Program-made: the position numbers and the translations under genes | Shown here: positions 27,767 to 36,870 of the stretch, piece by piece | How positions within the stretch are numbered: the stretch's first letter is position 1 | Layout of the letters: every line of letters starts with the position of its first letter | Source: an uncultured Sphingomonadaceae bacterium | GTDB lineage: Bacteria; Pseudomonadota; Alphaproteobacteria; Sphingomonadales; Sphingomonadaceae | Length of the DNA stretch: 64,000 nucleotides | Reading direction: 5' to 3' | NCBI GenBank assembly: GCA_947489315.1 | Contig: CANLCX010000001.1 | Coordinates: 437,501 to 501,500 of the forward strand | The notes under the pieces: model-generated | What the model was told of the DNA's origin: nothing | What the model saw: only the letters and a program-made list of their open reading frames with translations | Database searches by the model: none

Positions 27767-28159
27767 TTGACTGATACCCAAAACTCAAAGGGGCAGCCGG
27801 ATGTTCTTCCTGCTGCCCTTTTTGGACTCTGCCCCAATTGCGGGCAAAAAACCTTATTCCGCAGCGTGATAGCTTTTTCTGACAAATGCCGTGCCTGCGG
27901 TCTGGATTATGAGAAGTATAATGTCGGCGATGGTCCGGCGGCCTTCTTGACACTGATTGTTGGCGGTTTGGTACTCGCTCTCGCTTTGATTGTGGAGCTC
28001 AACTATCAGCCGCCGATTTGGCTTCACGCAATTTTGTGGTTTCCGCTAACAATTGCAGCCGTCGTTGGTTCACTGAGACTGTCCAAGGCAGTATTGCTCA
28101 TTTTGGAACATCGCAATCAGGCCCGTGAGGGCAGCATTGATGATAGTGGTGAACAATGA
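27767..28159 (+). CDS. DUF983 family zinc-ribbon membrane protein
   Basis: A 130-residue protein with an N-terminal four-cysteine ribbon (CPNCGQKTLFRSVIAFSDKCRACGLDY) and two membrane helices (AAFLTLIVGGLVLALALIVEL and AILWFPLTIAAVVGSL). DUF983 genes regularly follow coxC in alphaproteobacteria and are thought to assist oxidase biogenesis, but no biochemical role is firmly known to me. The start is TTG at 27767. The stop overlaps the surf1 start by 4 bp. Confidence 0.9.
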   Translation: MTDTQNSKGQPDVLPAALFGLCPNCGQKTLFRSVIAFSDKCRACGLDYEKYNVGDGPAAFLTLIVGGLVLALALIVELNYQPPIWLHAILWFPLTIAAVVGSLRLSKAVLLILEHRNQAREGSIDDSGEQ

Positions 28160-28746
28160 AGCGGTTACCGATCTTTGTAACAATAATTGTTTTAGCCGCC
28201 GTAGCGACAATGATTGGCCTTGGTGTCTGGCAATTGCAGCGCGCTGAGTGGAAAAATGACCTCCTAGCGACATATCAAGCGGCGAGCGATCAGCCTGCGA
28301 TCAGCTATCCGGCGGTACCGGTAGAAGACAATCCGCCATATTTTCGCCGGTCATCCGTAAATTGCCTGGAAGTTTTGGCCTGGCGTGCCGTCAGTGGCCG
28401 CAATGAATATGGCCAATCGGGCTGGGCCCATATTGCGCATTGCAAAACATCCGGAGGAGAGGGCCCTGGTGCGCAAGTCGTCGCCGGCTGGTCTAAGTCA
28501 TCCGAGGACCCGGAATGGAGTGGTGGCCCAGTGGATGGCATCATTGCTCCCGATAGTCTGAACATAGTGCGCCTGGTCGCCAGTGAACCTGTTGGTGGGT
28601 TGAAGAAAAGCCAAGAGCCTTCGACGGATGATATTCCCAACAATCATATGGCCTATGCGGTTCAGTGGTTTCTGTTCGCCGGGATTGCATTGGTCATCTA
28701 TTTTCTGGCTTTGCGAGGGCGCAACAAGGCGGCTAGCAAAGCTTAA
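28156..28746 (+). CDS. SURF1 family oxidase assembly protein
   Basis: Assists heme a insertion into subunit I. The N-terminal helix is followed by the family motif GLGVWQLQRAEWKNDLL. The C-terminal part has NNHMAYAVQWFLFAGIALVIYFLAL, the second helix with the conserved Y-A-x-Q-W-F. At 196 residues it is shorter than typical SURF1 proteins (about 230-250), the reduction lying in the periplasmic domain. It overlaps the DUF983 gene by 4 bp and closes the oxidase operon. Confidence 0.9.
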   Translation: MKRLPIFVTIIVLAAVATMIGLGVWQLQRAEWKNDLLATYQAASDQPAISYPAVPVEDNPPYFRRSSVNCLEVLAWRAVSGRNEYGQSGWAHIAHCKTSGGEGPGAQVVAGWSKSSEDPEWSGGPVDGIIAPDSLNIVRLVASEPVGGLKKSQEPSTDDIPNNHMAYAVQWFLFAGIALVIYFLALRGRNKAASKA

Positions 28747-28788
28747 ACCTTGCCCTAGGACAGCGAGGCCGCTAACCCGCTGGCCATC

Positions 28789-30192
28789 ATGGAATATATC
28801 TCGACACGAGGCGGTGCGACGCCACTGAATTTTGAACAGGTAACCTTGGCTGGATTGGCCGGTGATGGCGGGCTTTATGTGCCAACCCATTGGCCGAAAC
28901 TGACCCAAGCCGAGATCGCCGATATGGCGGGGCTTCCTTATTCTGAAATAGCGGTTCGTGTGATGCGGCCATTTATCGGAGACGTGCTTACCGAAGATGA
29001 GCTGCGTGACTTGTGTGAGAAGGCTTATGGGCGCTTTTCCCACAAAGCAGTAACGCCACTGGTGCAGCTAGATGGCCAGCATTGGTTGCTTGAATTGTTT
29101 CACGGTCCAACACTGGCATTTAAGGATGTCGCCTTGCAGTTGCTGGGTTTGCTGTTCGAGACATTTCTGGCGCGGCAGGACAAACATCTGACGGTTGTTG
29201 GCGCAACTTCTGGCGATACCGGCTCGGCGGCTATTGATGCACTGGCGGGGCGCGACAAAGTCGATATCTTCATGCTGCATCCCGATGGACGGATATCGGA
29301 TGTACAGCGGCGGCAGATGACCACCGTGTTGGCGCCGAATGTTCATAATATTGCTATGGATGGCAGCTTCGATGACGCACAGGCCATGGTCAAGCGTATG
29401 TTTGCGGACAAGCAGGTTACCGACCGGTTTGCCATTTCAGCGGTTAACTCGATTAACTGGGCGCGATTGATGGCGCAGATTGTCTATTATTTTTATGCAG
29501 CTTCACAATTGGGCTCGCCGCATCGCAAGGTGGCTTTTTCGGTTCCGACCGGCAATTTCGGCGATGTGTTTGCTGGCTATGTTGCGGCGCAAATGGGACT
29601 GTCAATTGAGCGCCTTATCGTTGCCACCAACGTGAATGACATTCTTCATCGTGCGTTGAGTGACGGCGATTATTCTGCGGGAACCGTCACGCCGACGGCT
29701 GCACCATCAATGGATATTCAGATCAGCAGCAACTTCGAACGATTGTTATTCGATCTCGAAGGTCGGGACGGTGCGAAGACAGCAGCGCGGATGAAGGCGT
29801 TTGAAGAGACAAGCGATATGCAGATCGCGCCCGAAATGCTTGCAAAAGCCGCATCGATTTTCACGAGTGAACGTGTTGACCCCGATAGCATGACGTTAGC
29901 GATGAGCCAGACGCAAGAGGCGACCGGTCAGGTTATCGATCCGCACACTGCTATCGGGCTCTCGGCAGCACGGTCGGCCGATATTGACCCGTCTGTACCG
30001 ATTGTCACGTTGGCCACCGCCCATCCGGCTAAGTTCAGGGATGCGGTTGAGCGGGCAACCGGTATGCGTCCGGCATTGCCGCGCCGTATCGGTGATCTAT
30101 TCGACCGTGAAGAAGCCTGCGATAAGCTGCCGGGTGACTATGATGCTGTGAAAGCGTTTGTGACCTCTAAAGCGACACCTGCCAATGGCTGA
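28789..30192 (+). CDS. thrC: Threonine synthase
   Basis: PLP-dependent conversion of O-phosphohomoserine to threonine. The 467-residue protein opens MEYISTRGGATPLNFEQV, typical of the longer enteric-type ThrC. The PLP lysine is in HGPTLAFKDVALQLLG, TSGDTGSAAID follows, and the phosphate-binding loop is in SVPTGNFGDVFAGY. It lies 42 bp behind surf1 and overlaps the next methyltransferase gene by 8 bp. Confidence 0.96.
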   Translation: MEYISTRGGATPLNFEQVTLAGLAGDGGLYVPTHWPKLTQAEIADMAGLPYSEIAVRVMRPFIGDVLTEDELRDLCEKAYGRFSHKAVTPLVQLDGQHWLLELFHGPTLAFKDVALQLLGLLFETFLARQDKHLTVVGATSGDTGSAAIDALAGRDKVDIFMLHPDGRISDVQRRQMTTVLAPNVHNIAMDGSFDDAQAMVKRMFADKQVTDRFAISAVNSINWARLMAQIVYYFYAASQLGSPHRKVAFSVPTGNFGDVFAGYVAAQMGLSIERLIVATNVNDILHRALSDGDYSAGTVTPTAAPSMDIQISSNFERLLFDLEGRDGAKTAARMKAFEETSDMQIAPEMLAKAASIFTSERVDPDSMTLAMSQTQEATGQVIDPHTAIGLSAARSADIDPSVPIVTLATAHPAKFRDAVERATGMRPALPRRIGDLFDREEACDKLPGDYDAVKAFVTSKATPANG

Positions 30193-31069
30193 GGCTCCAA
30201 CAAACCCCGGCGTGATGATCAGCGATCCACGCAGCGACTATGCGCTGATCGATAGCGGCAATGGCCGCAAGCTGGAACGCTATGGGGACTATCATTTCAT
30301 TCGCCCCGAACCGCAAGCTATGTGGTCGCCATCAGATGATGAATGGCAGGCGGATGGCGAATTTATTCCGGCGTCGGATGATGATGGTGGCGGGCGCTGG
30401 CATTTCAACCGGCCTGTCCCACAAGAGGGGTGGCCGCTGAGCTGGGAAGAAGTTACTTTTACCGCCCAATGCACACCCTTTCGTCATCTTGCCTATTTCC
30501 CTGACATGGACCCGGTCTGGCGGTGGATCCGTTCGAACTTGGACGGCGTAGAGGAGGCACAGGCTCTCAATCTCTTCGGCTATACCGGTGTTGGGACACT
30601 GGCTCTGTCTGCTGCAGGCGCGAAGCTTGTTCATGTTGATGCGTCCAAAAAATCGGTATCGGCAGCGCGAGATAATGCAGCACTTTCCGGTATGTCGGAG
30701 CGCCCGGTGCGCTGGATTATTGACGATGCGGCGAAATTTGCGGCGCGCGAAGTGCGTCGGGAGCGGCGCTATGATGCGATCCTGCTCGACCCTCCCAAAT
30801 ATGGCCGCGGTCCAGATGGAGAGATCTGGCGATTGGAAGAAGATCTGGCGCCGCTGGTTGAGAGTTGCGGAAAGCTGCTCGACGAGAATAGCCGTTGTCT
30901 GTTCCTGACGGTTTACGCGGTCCGCATGTCGGCGCTTGCTTTGGGATCGTTGCTTAACGAGAAACTAGCGCATTTGGGCGGTAAAATCGAGGTTGGCGAA
31001 CTGGCTGTGAGGGAAGAAGCGCGCGGATTGCTGTTGCCGACTGCGATTTATGCGCGTTGGTCCAAATAG
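30185..31069 (+). CDS. Class I SAM-dependent methyltransferase (RNA methyltransferase-like)
   Basis: A 294-residue enzyme with a SAM-binding motif LNLFGYTGVGTLALSAAGA near residues 128-146, motif II LVHVDASKKSV and the catalytic DPPKYGRGPDGEIW. The DPPK motif and layout resemble the RlmI/RlmL class of 23S rRNA cytosine-C5/N2-guanine methyltransferases, but the protein lacks a PUA domain. Its N-terminal 100 residues are specific to alphaproteobacterial relatives. It overlaps thrC by 8 bp, so it is translationally coupled. RNA as substrate is likely; the exact position is unknown. Confidence 0.83.
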   Translation: MAEAPTNPGVMISDPRSDYALIDSGNGRKLERYGDYHFIRPEPQAMWSPSDDEWQADGEFIPASDDDGGGRWHFNRPVPQEGWPLSWEEVTFTAQCTPFRHLAYFPDMDPVWRWIRSNLDGVEEAQALNLFGYTGVGTLALSAAGAKLVHVDASKKSVSAARDNAALSGMSERPVRWIIDDAAKFAAREVRRERRYDAILLDPPKYGRGPDGEIWRLEEDLAPLVESCGKLLDENSRCLFLTVYAVRMSALALGSLLNEKLAHLGGKIEVGELAVREEARGLLLPTAIYARWSK

Positions 31070-31135
31070 GAACCTGGGTCTAACAAACTGACAGCATGGC
31101 TTGCCATTTCACCTGCAAAGTGGTGAAGACATCCC

Positions 31136-31507
31136 ATGACAGATACACTTATATTAGAGGTCAATGATTTAGAGGTCGATGTCCTGACTGGCATCTATTC
31201 CGAAGAGACCCATTTGCCGCAGCCATTGCGTATTTCGATTGCTGCTGAACTTCAAATCCAGGAGCGCTATGAGGCGGATACGCCGCTTGAAAGCTCCAAA
31301 AATTATATGGACCTGAAAGATGCTGCGACCACCGCCTTGCCGGAGGGCGTGCATTTCAAACTGATCGAAGCGGTTGCCGATCATATTATCGAGACATTAT
31401 TCTTACAGGATAAAGCTGTCCTGAGGGTTACGGTCAAGATTGTGAAACTGCTCATCTCCGAAAAAGGAGAGGCGATCGGCATTACAATGTCACGAGCCCG
31501 TAAATGA
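31136..31507 (+). CDS. folB: Dihydroneopterin aldolase family protein
   Basis: A 123-residue T-fold protein matching the FolB family, which cleaves 7,8-dihydroneopterin in folate synthesis. DLEVDVLTGIYSEETHLPQP is the N-terminal strand with the conserved acidic residue, NYMDLKDAATTAL the central helix and KLIEAVADHIIETL the second. It overlaps the following SDR gene by 4 bp (ATGA), and that protein resembles pteridine reductases, so a shared role in pterin metabolism is likely. Either aldolase or epimerase (FolX-like) activity is possible. Confidence 0.83.
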   Translation: MTDTLILEVNDLEVDVLTGIYSEETHLPQPLRISIAAELQIQERYEADTPLESSKNYMDLKDAATTALPEGVHFKLIEAVADHIIETLFLQDKAVLRVTVKIVKLLISEKGEAIGITMSRARK

Positions 31508-32277
31508 GTGATGACAAGGTGAAGCTGGCGCTGGTAACGGGCGGCCTAAGACGATTGGGTGCCCATATCGCAGGCCGCTTGGCAGAAGCCGGCTATGCTC
31601 TGGCGCTCCATGGTCATAGCGATGCCACTCCAGAAGAGGCCCTTGCCCAAACGCTGAGCGAGCATGATACGAATTGGTCAGGTTTTGTCGCTGATTTTGG
31701 CAAGGATGGCGCCGCTAGCCAGCTGCTTGATGCTGTTGATGGCCAATTTGGCAGTGCTCCTGATCTTATCGTCAACAATGCTTCTCTTTTCGACTATGAT
31801 GACGCCCAGACGCTCGACGAAGCATCATTGGAAAACCATCTGAAAATCAACATGATGGTCCCGACCTTGTTGACGACCGCGCTGGCTCAGCGTCTTTCGG
31901 AGGGTCAGCGTGCTGCGGTAGTCCAAATAGTTGACCAGCGGGTTCGCAATCCCAATGGCGATCAACTCAGCTATACTTTGTCCAAGCAGGCGCTGGCGGA
32001 ATCCGTTCGGACGCTGGCAATTGCCTGCTCTGATAAGCTTCGCGTCAATGGGGTTGCGCCGGGTCTGACGATACCGACAGAAGAGTATGAAGCGGGTCAG
32101 ATGAAGCGTTTAACCGACCTCATGCCGCTCGGTCGATTGTCATCCCCGGATGATATTGCAGCGGCAGTCTGTTACCTGGCTGAGGCCAAAAGCGTCACCG
32201 GACAGACCCTGTTTGTGGACGGCGGCGCGCATATGAAAAGCTATGATCGCGACTTCATGTTCATGGAGCAACGGTAG
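31504..32277 (+). CDS. SDR oxidoreductase, probable pteridine/dihydromonapterin reductase
   Basis: A 257-residue short-chain dehydrogenase. The cofactor site VTGGLRRLGAHIAGRLAEAGYAL carries the T-G-x3-R-x-G pattern typical of pteridine reductases (PTR1/FolM) rather than the usual T-G-x3-G-x-G. NNASLFDYDD and the catalytic YTLSK (Tyr-x3-Lys) are present, as is the C-terminal GQTLFVDGG. Its coupling to folB supports reduction of dihydropterin or dihydrofolate. The SDR family is certain, the substrate inferred. Confidence 0.85.
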   Translation: MSDDKVKLALVTGGLRRLGAHIAGRLAEAGYALALHGHSDATPEEALAQTLSEHDTNWSGFVADFGKDGAASQLLDAVDGQFGSAPDLIVNNASLFDYDDAQTLDEASLENHLKINMMVPTLLTTALAQRLSEGQRAAVVQIVDQRVRNPNGDQLSYTLSKQALAESVRTLAIACSDKLRVNGVAPGLTIPTEEYEAGQMKRLTDLMPLGRLSSPDDIAAAVCYLAEAKSVTGQTLFVDGGAHMKSYDRDFMFMEQR

Positions 32278-32402
32278 GTCGCAATTTTCACCTCGGTTCG
32301 TCGACAAACTCCTTGCCCATCGGGGCTTTGACTCCATTTCGGACCATTCAAACTCTGGGTCGTATGCCCGGCCGGATTTTGATTGAATGTGAAAGGAATA
32401 TA

Positions 32403-32966
32403 ATGCGTATTTATTCGAAGATCCTCCTGGCCAGTGCCGCCACTGTTGCTTTGGCTGCCTGTTCTGAACAAGCTACCGACACAGATGCGGTTGCCGAGGA
32501 AGTAACCGAAGTAGCCGAACCAGCAAATATCGTTGGTGTCGCTCAAGGTAATGAAGAATTCTCCACCCTCGTTACGGCAGTCACCCTCGCCGAATTGGGT
32601 GAAACACTGTCAGACGACGGCCCATTCACTGTTTTCGCACCGACCAATGATGCGTTTAACAAAGTCGATCCCGCAGAGTTGAGCGCTCTGCTGTCCCCCG
32701 AAAAGAAAGACGATTTAGCTGCGTTGCTGAACTATCATGTCATTTCGGGCAAGATGACAGCGGCTGATGTGACCAAAGCTATCGCCGACGGTGATGGAAC
32801 AGCTACGCTGACAACCGTTCAAGGCGCTTCCCTCAAAGCCTCTCTGGAGGGCGAAAAAGTCATATTGGAAGATGCAGCTGGCGGAAAATCGACCGTCACC
32901 TTGGTCGATGTGGATGCCACCAATGGCGTTATCCATGGGATTGATACGGTAGTAATGCCCGGATAA
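32403..32966 (+). CDS. Fasciclin-domain lipoprotein
   Basis: A 187-residue secreted protein. I start at ATG 32403 (MRIYSKILLASAATVALAAC) because a lipoprotein signal with lipobox LAAC follows and GAAAGGAA precedes it; the longer frame from 32313 has neither. A short acidic linker leads to one FAS1 domain: EEFSTLVTAVTLAELGETL, GPFTVFAPTNDAFNKV, LNYHVISGKM and the terminal GVIHGIDTVVMPG. Bacterial FAS1 proteins are usually cell-surface adhesion or matrix proteins. It is monocistronic, with a strong terminator after it. Confidence 0.92.
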   Translation: MRIYSKILLASAATVALAACSEQATDTDAVAEEVTEVAEPANIVGVAQGNEEFSTLVTAVTLAELGETLSDDGPFTVFAPTNDAFNKVDPAELSALLSPEKKDDLAALLNYHVISGKMTAADVTKAIADGDGTATLTTVQGASLKASLEGEKVILEDAAGGKSTVTLVDVDATNGVIHGIDTVVMPG

Positions 32967-32986
32967 TTATATCCATCATAATTACG

Positions 32987-33018
32987 AAAGGCCTCGCTCC
33001 ATCGGCGGGGCCTTTTTT
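32987..33018 (+). terminator. Rho-independent terminator after the fasciclin gene
   Basis: A stem GGCCTCGC / GCGGGGCC with a short loop (TCCATCG region) is followed by TTTTTTAT. It lies 20 bp behind the fasciclin stop and reads on the plus strand. Confidence 0.85.
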
Positions 33019-33072
33019 ATTGGCGGCCTTAAGGCTATTGCGGGTTGATTATTTGTGAAGGAGCTCCCGGTG

Positions 33073-33477
33073 ATGCAATATTGGTTGATGAAGTCCGAGC
33101 CGGATGAATATGGCTGGGATGATCTGATCGCGGAAAAGGAAGGCACGTGGGACGGCGTGAAAAATGCCCAAGCCAGTAACAATATGAAAAAAATGAAGGT
33201 TGGCGACCAAGTCTTTTTCTATCATTCGCGGCAGGGGTTGGAAATTGTCGGGATCATGGAAGTGAGTGAAGAGCAATTTCCTGATCCGTTTGATGATACC
33301 GGGCGATGGATTGCGGTAAAGGTGAAGCCGGTGCGTAAGTTGGATAATGCGGTGCCGCTCAAAGAAATGAAGCAAAATCCGAAACTCGCCAATCTGGCGA
33401 TTATCCGCCAGACCCGTTTGTCGGTGGCCCCGGTGACTGCGGACGAATGGGAAGAGATTTTGGTGATGGCCGCTTAA
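33073..33477 (+). CDS. EVE domain-containing protein
   Basis: A 134-residue PUA-like EVE domain protein: YWLMKSEPDEYGWDDLIAE at the start, then GTWDGVKNAQASNNMKKMKVGDQVFFYHS, which contains the aromatic and basic residues that form the modified-base pocket. EVE proteins bind modified DNA or RNA bases. The start at ATG 33073 follows AAGGAG (33058-33063) by 9 bases. It is a single-gene unit downstream of a terminator. Confidence 0.92.
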   Translation: MQYWLMKSEPDEYGWDDLIAEKEGTWDGVKNAQASNNMKKMKVGDQVFFYHSRQGLEIVGIMEVSEEQFPDPFDDTGRWIAVKVKPVRKLDNAVPLKEMKQNPKLANLAIIRQTRLSVAPVTADEWEEILVMAA

Positions 33478-33677
33478 CTCGATTTTCAATAGAGGGTCAC
33501 ACAGGGTCACACCCCCCAAAGCGCGAAAAGCTTTTCGTGGTTTGCCAAAGAAAATAACGGTTTATGGCGAACCTATGCGCATGGATATTCAAGATTGAGA
33601 AAGAGCGAGACTTCGGAAATATCATAAAGCCGCTGCTGTAGGAAAGCGCTAAAGCTTGGACCCGTGTATAGATGCTT

Positions 33678-33755
33678 GTGCTCCGCACTTGATGCGGAGC
33701 CTAGGGTTAGCTGTCACGCCTTCTTATCCTCTGCTCCGCATCAAGTGCGGAGCAC
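33678..33755. repeat. REP/BIME-like inverted repeat pair
   Basis: A 23-bp arm at 33678-33700 (GTGCTCCGCACTTGATGCGGAGC) is the exact reverse complement of 33733-33755. Each arm is itself an inverted repeat, CTCCGCA-CTTGA-TGCGGAG. A 32-bp spacer separates them. This structure, two convergent palindromic units between genes, is that of a bacterial interspersed mosaic element. It lies between the convergent EVE and ThDP-enzyme genes and may also act as a bidirectional hairpin. Confidence 0.75.
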
Positions 33756-33761
33756 GTTGCG

Positions 33762-35423
33762 TTATTTGCGAAAGCCGCTCACTGTGGCACCCGCGGCGGT
33801 CAGATATTCGACGTCGGTTTTGAGGTGAAGCAGGCGCAGGCCCTTATGTTGCATGGCTTGCTCCAGAGCCGGAGCAAACTCGTCTGTACTTTCCACTGTC
33901 GCGCTCCACCCGCCATAGGCCTTGGCGAGCATTGCGAAATCGGGATTTTGCAAAGACGTAGCCGATAGGCGCGCGGGATATTCGCGTTCCTGATGCAGGC
34001 GGATGGTGCCGAAGCTGCCATTGTCGATGACCAGCACGAGCAGGTTTGCGTCATATTGGACGGCTGTCGCCAGTTCCTGTCCGTTCATCATGAAATCACC
34101 GTCGCCTGCAATCACCACCGAGACGCGCTCGGGAAAGCGCAAGGCAGCGGCGACCGAGGCAGGAACACCATAACCCATCGCGCCGGATGTCGGGGCAAGT
34201 TGGCTCGGGAAATCGCCATAGGTCCAATAGCGATGCCACCAGCCGGAGAAATTGCCCGCGCCATTGCAGATGATCGCGTCGGCGGGAAGCATGTCCTGCA
34301 TCGCCGCGACGCAGGGGCCGAGATCTAGCTTTGCGGCGGTCGGTTTGACTGTTGTCCATTGCTGATAGTCGGCATGCGCCGCTTTTCCGGCATCAAAGCT
34401 GAGCAAATCGTCATCCCATAATGCGGCCTGTTCGGCAAATTCGTGCATCTCTGCGCAAATCGGCAGATCGATGCGATAGACATGGTTGAGCTCGTCGGGA
34501 TCAGGATGAATATGGACCAATATCTGGTCGGGATGATCGGGTGTGATCAGCGTATAACCATCGGTTGTCGCTTCGCCCAGCCGCGCGCCAACAGCGATCA
34601 CCAGATCGGCGGCTTTGACCCGCTCGACCAGTTTGGGATTGGGGCCATAGCCAAGATTGCCGGCATAGACCGGGCTGGTATTGGGGAAATTATCCTGACG
34701 CCGGAATGCGCAGGCGACAGGCAAACCAATACGCTTGGCATAGGTGGCGAAATTCTCCCGCGCGCTGGCACACCATCCGGCGCCGCCGATAATCGCAATC
34801 GGATCGGTCGCATCGCGCAGCAGGTCGGTCAGCGTCGTCATCGCATTGGCGCACATGGGCTGAACCGGCGCGACCACTTTTGGGCGGTCGAGTGTTTCGA
34901 CCACATCACGGAGCATATCTTCGGGTAAGCTCAGCACCACCGGACCGGGCCGTCCCGAACTGGCGGTATCAAAGGCCCGCGCGATATATTCGGGGATACG
35001 CGCAGCATTGTCGATCCGCGCCGCCCATTTGGCGAGCGGCGTGAACATGGCGGTGAAATCGACTTCCTGAAAGCCTTCGCGGTCACGGTCGTCGCGCGCG
35101 ACATCGCCGATGAACAGGATCATCGGGGTGCTGTCCTGCATCGCCGTATGAACACCGATGCTGGCATTGGTCGCGCCGGGACCGCGCGTCACAAAGGCGA
35201 TACCGGGGGTGCCGGTCAGTTTGCCATCGGCTTCGGCCATGAACGCGGCGCTGCCATCCTGACGGGTCGATACTGTTTCGATGGAACCGCAATCGTGCAG
35301 CGCGTCGAGCACGGACAGAAAGCTCTCGCCAGGTACGGTGAAAATGCGATCAGTCCCCTGGATCACCAGTTGATCGACCAAAACCTGCGCGCCCGTTCTC
35401 CCATTTGGGGTACGTTTTTTCAT
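33762..35423 (-). CDS. Thiamine diphosphate-dependent enzyme, acetolactate synthase-like
   Basis: A 553-residue three-domain ThDP enzyme. The N-terminal Pyr domain has the cofactor-activating glutamate in RIFTVPGESFLSVLDAL. The central domain is Rossmann-like (PIAIIGGAGWCASARENF). The C-terminal PP domain has the Mg-binding GDGDFMMNGQELATAVQYDANL followed by NGSFGTIR. It resembles catabolic IlvB-like proteins, not the biosynthetic subunit, and no regulatory subunit is adjacent. It ends a minus-strand pair with an aldehyde dehydrogenase 10 bp upstream, which suggests decarboxylation or carboligation of a 2-keto acid followed by aldehyde oxidation. Confidence 0.86.
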   Translation of the reverse strand: MKKRTPNGRTGAQVLVDQLVIQGTDRIFTVPGESFLSVLDALHDCGSIETVSTRQDGSAAFMAEADGKLTGTPGIAFVTRGPGATNASIGVHTAMQDSTPMILFIGDVARDDRDREGFQEVDFTAMFTPLAKWAARIDNAARIPEYIARAFDTASSGRPGPVVLSLPEDMLRDVVETLDRPKVVAPVQPMCANAMTTLTDLLRDATDPIAIIGGAGWCASARENFATYAKRIGLPVACAFRRQDNFPNTSPVYAGNLGYGPNPKLVERVKAADLVIAVGARLGEATTDGYTLITPDHPDQILVHIHPDPDELNHVYRIDLPICAEMHEFAEQAALWDDDLLSFDAGKAAHADYQQWTTVKPTAAKLDLGPCVAAMQDMLPADAIICNGAGNFSGWWHRYWTYGDFPSQLAPTSGAMGYGVPASVAAALRFPERVSVVIAGDGDFMMNGQELATAVQYDANLLVLVIDNGSFGTIRLHQEREYPARLSATSLQNPDFAMLAKAYGGWSATVESTDEFAPALEQAMQHKGLRLLHLKTDVEYLTAAGATVSGFRK

Positions 35424-35433
35424 CTGCTAGTCC

Positions 35434-36870
35434 TCAACTCTGGTGAATGGCTTTGGTCACCATATAGGCTTTCAGGCCATCGGGGCCATCTTCTGATCCA
35501 TGACCGGATTGTTTCACGCCGCCAAAGGGTGCATCGCCGGGGCTGACGGTCAGATTGTTAATGGCGACCATGCCGGCTTCCACCATGTCTCCAACCATAT
35601 TGGCGGTGCGCAGGCTGTTGGTAAAGGCATAGGCGGCGAGACCCAATGGCAAGCGATTGGCTTGTTCAATCGCTTCATCCAATGTATCAAACGGGCGCAT
35701 CGCGGCGACGGGACCAAAGGGCTCGTGGCTCATAATATCGGCCTGCAACGGGACATCGGTCAGCACGGTCGGCCGGTAGAAATAGCCATCACTGTCTATC
35801 GCTTCCCCGCCAAGACGCACGGTTGCGCCTTTGACTTTGGCATCGCTGATAAGCTGTTCCATCGCCTCTGGACGGCGCGGATTGGCCAGCGGGCCCATGT
35901 CGATATTGTCGCCAAAGCCATCGCCGACCTGCACTTTCTCGGCGCGTTTGGTGAATTCGCTCGCGAATTTTTCATAGATGCCGGATTGAACATAGAAGCG
36001 GGTGGGGGACACGCAGACCTGTCCTGCATTGCGATATTTTTGCATGGCGAGCAGGTCGAGCGCCTTGTCCAAATCGCAATCATCAAAGACCAGGACCGGT
36101 GCGTGGCCACCCAGTTCCATGGTTGTGCGTTGCATATTTTCTGTCGCCAGTTTCATCAAATGCCTGCCGACCGGAACGGAGCCGGTGAAGCTGATCTTGC
36201 GAATGGTGTCGGAGGCGATCAGGTGGGACGACACTTCGGACGGATCACCGAACACGACTTGCGCGGTGCCCGCGGGCAGGCCGGCGTCGAGCAGACAACG
36301 GATCATCTCAATCGGACTAGCCGGCGTTTCCTCCGCTGGCTTGAGAATGATCGAGCAACCGGCAGCCAGAGCAGGAGCCAGTTTCCGCGCAGGTGTGTAG
36401 ACCGGGAAATTCCATGGGCTAAAGGCGGCAACGGGTCCGACTGGCTGATATTTGACGAAGCTATTCTGTCCGGTCGGGCGGACCAGCACGCGGCCGTAGC
36501 AACGCTTGGCTTCTTCGGCCATGACATCGAACATCGCCGCCGATGCTGTGACTTCGCCGGTTGCCTGGCCCACCGGCTTGCCTTGCTCAGCCGTCATCAT
36601 CCGGCCAATTTCCGGCGCGCGCTCGCGCATCAGGTCGGCGGCTTTGTGCAATATCGCGGCACGCGCGGCGACAGGCGTATCGCGCCAAATCGGAAAGGCA
36701 CGGCCCGCTGCATCGAGTGCGCGATCAAGATCAGCCTTGCTTGCTTTGGGTAGATCGGAAATGGTTTTGCCGGTCGATGGGTTGACGACATGATGGACAT
36801 CGCGGTCCTCCACATCAATCCATTCGCCGTCAATATGGAGTTGCAGTGACTGGGGGTATGTGTCTGGCAT
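35434..36870 (-). CDS. NAD(P)-dependent aldehyde dehydrogenase, succinate-semialdehyde dehydrogenase-like
   Basis: A 478-residue ALDH. I start at MPDTYPQSLQLHIDG (ATG at 36868-36870), preceded by AGGAG; the longer frame runs into the divergent SMP-30 promoter. The cofactor region is FSPWNFPVYTPARKLAPAL, the general base is in MELGGHAPVLVF and the nucleophilic cysteine in RNAGQVCVSPTRFYV. NNLTVSPGDAPFGGVKQSG near the C-terminus fits the GabD/SSADH group. It pairs with the ThDP enzyme gene (10 bp apart) and is divergent from the SMP-30 gene. Confidence 0.9.
   Translation of the reverse strand: MPDTYPQSLQLHIDGEWIDVEDRDVHHVVNPSTGKTISDLPKASKADLDRALDAAGRAFPIWRDTPVAARAAILHKAADLMRERAPEIGRMMTAEQGKPVGQATGEVTASAAMFDVMAEEAKRCYGRVLVRPTGQNSFVKYQPVGPVAAFSPWNFPVYTPARKLAPALAAGCSIILKPAEETPASPIEMIRCLLDAGLPAGTAQVVFGDPSEVSSHLIASDTIRKISFTGSVPVGRHLMKLATENMQRTTMELGGHAPVLVFDDCDLDKALDLLAMQKYRNAGQVCVSPTRFYVQSGIYEKFASEFTKRAEKVQVGDGFGDNIDMGPLANPRRPEAMEQLISDAKVKGATVRLGGEAIDSDGYFYRPTVLTDVPLQADIMSHEPFGPVAAMRPFDTLDEAIEQANRLPLGLAAYAFTNSLRTANMVGDMVEAGMVAINNLTVSPGDAPFGGVKQSGHGSEDGPDGLKAYMVTKAIHQS

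Noticed and set aside
35500-36753. 417-codon open frame on the plus strand
   Set aside because: It is antisense to the aldehyde dehydrogenase, which has complete catalytic motifs and a ribosome-binding site. The antisense product has no recognisable domain.
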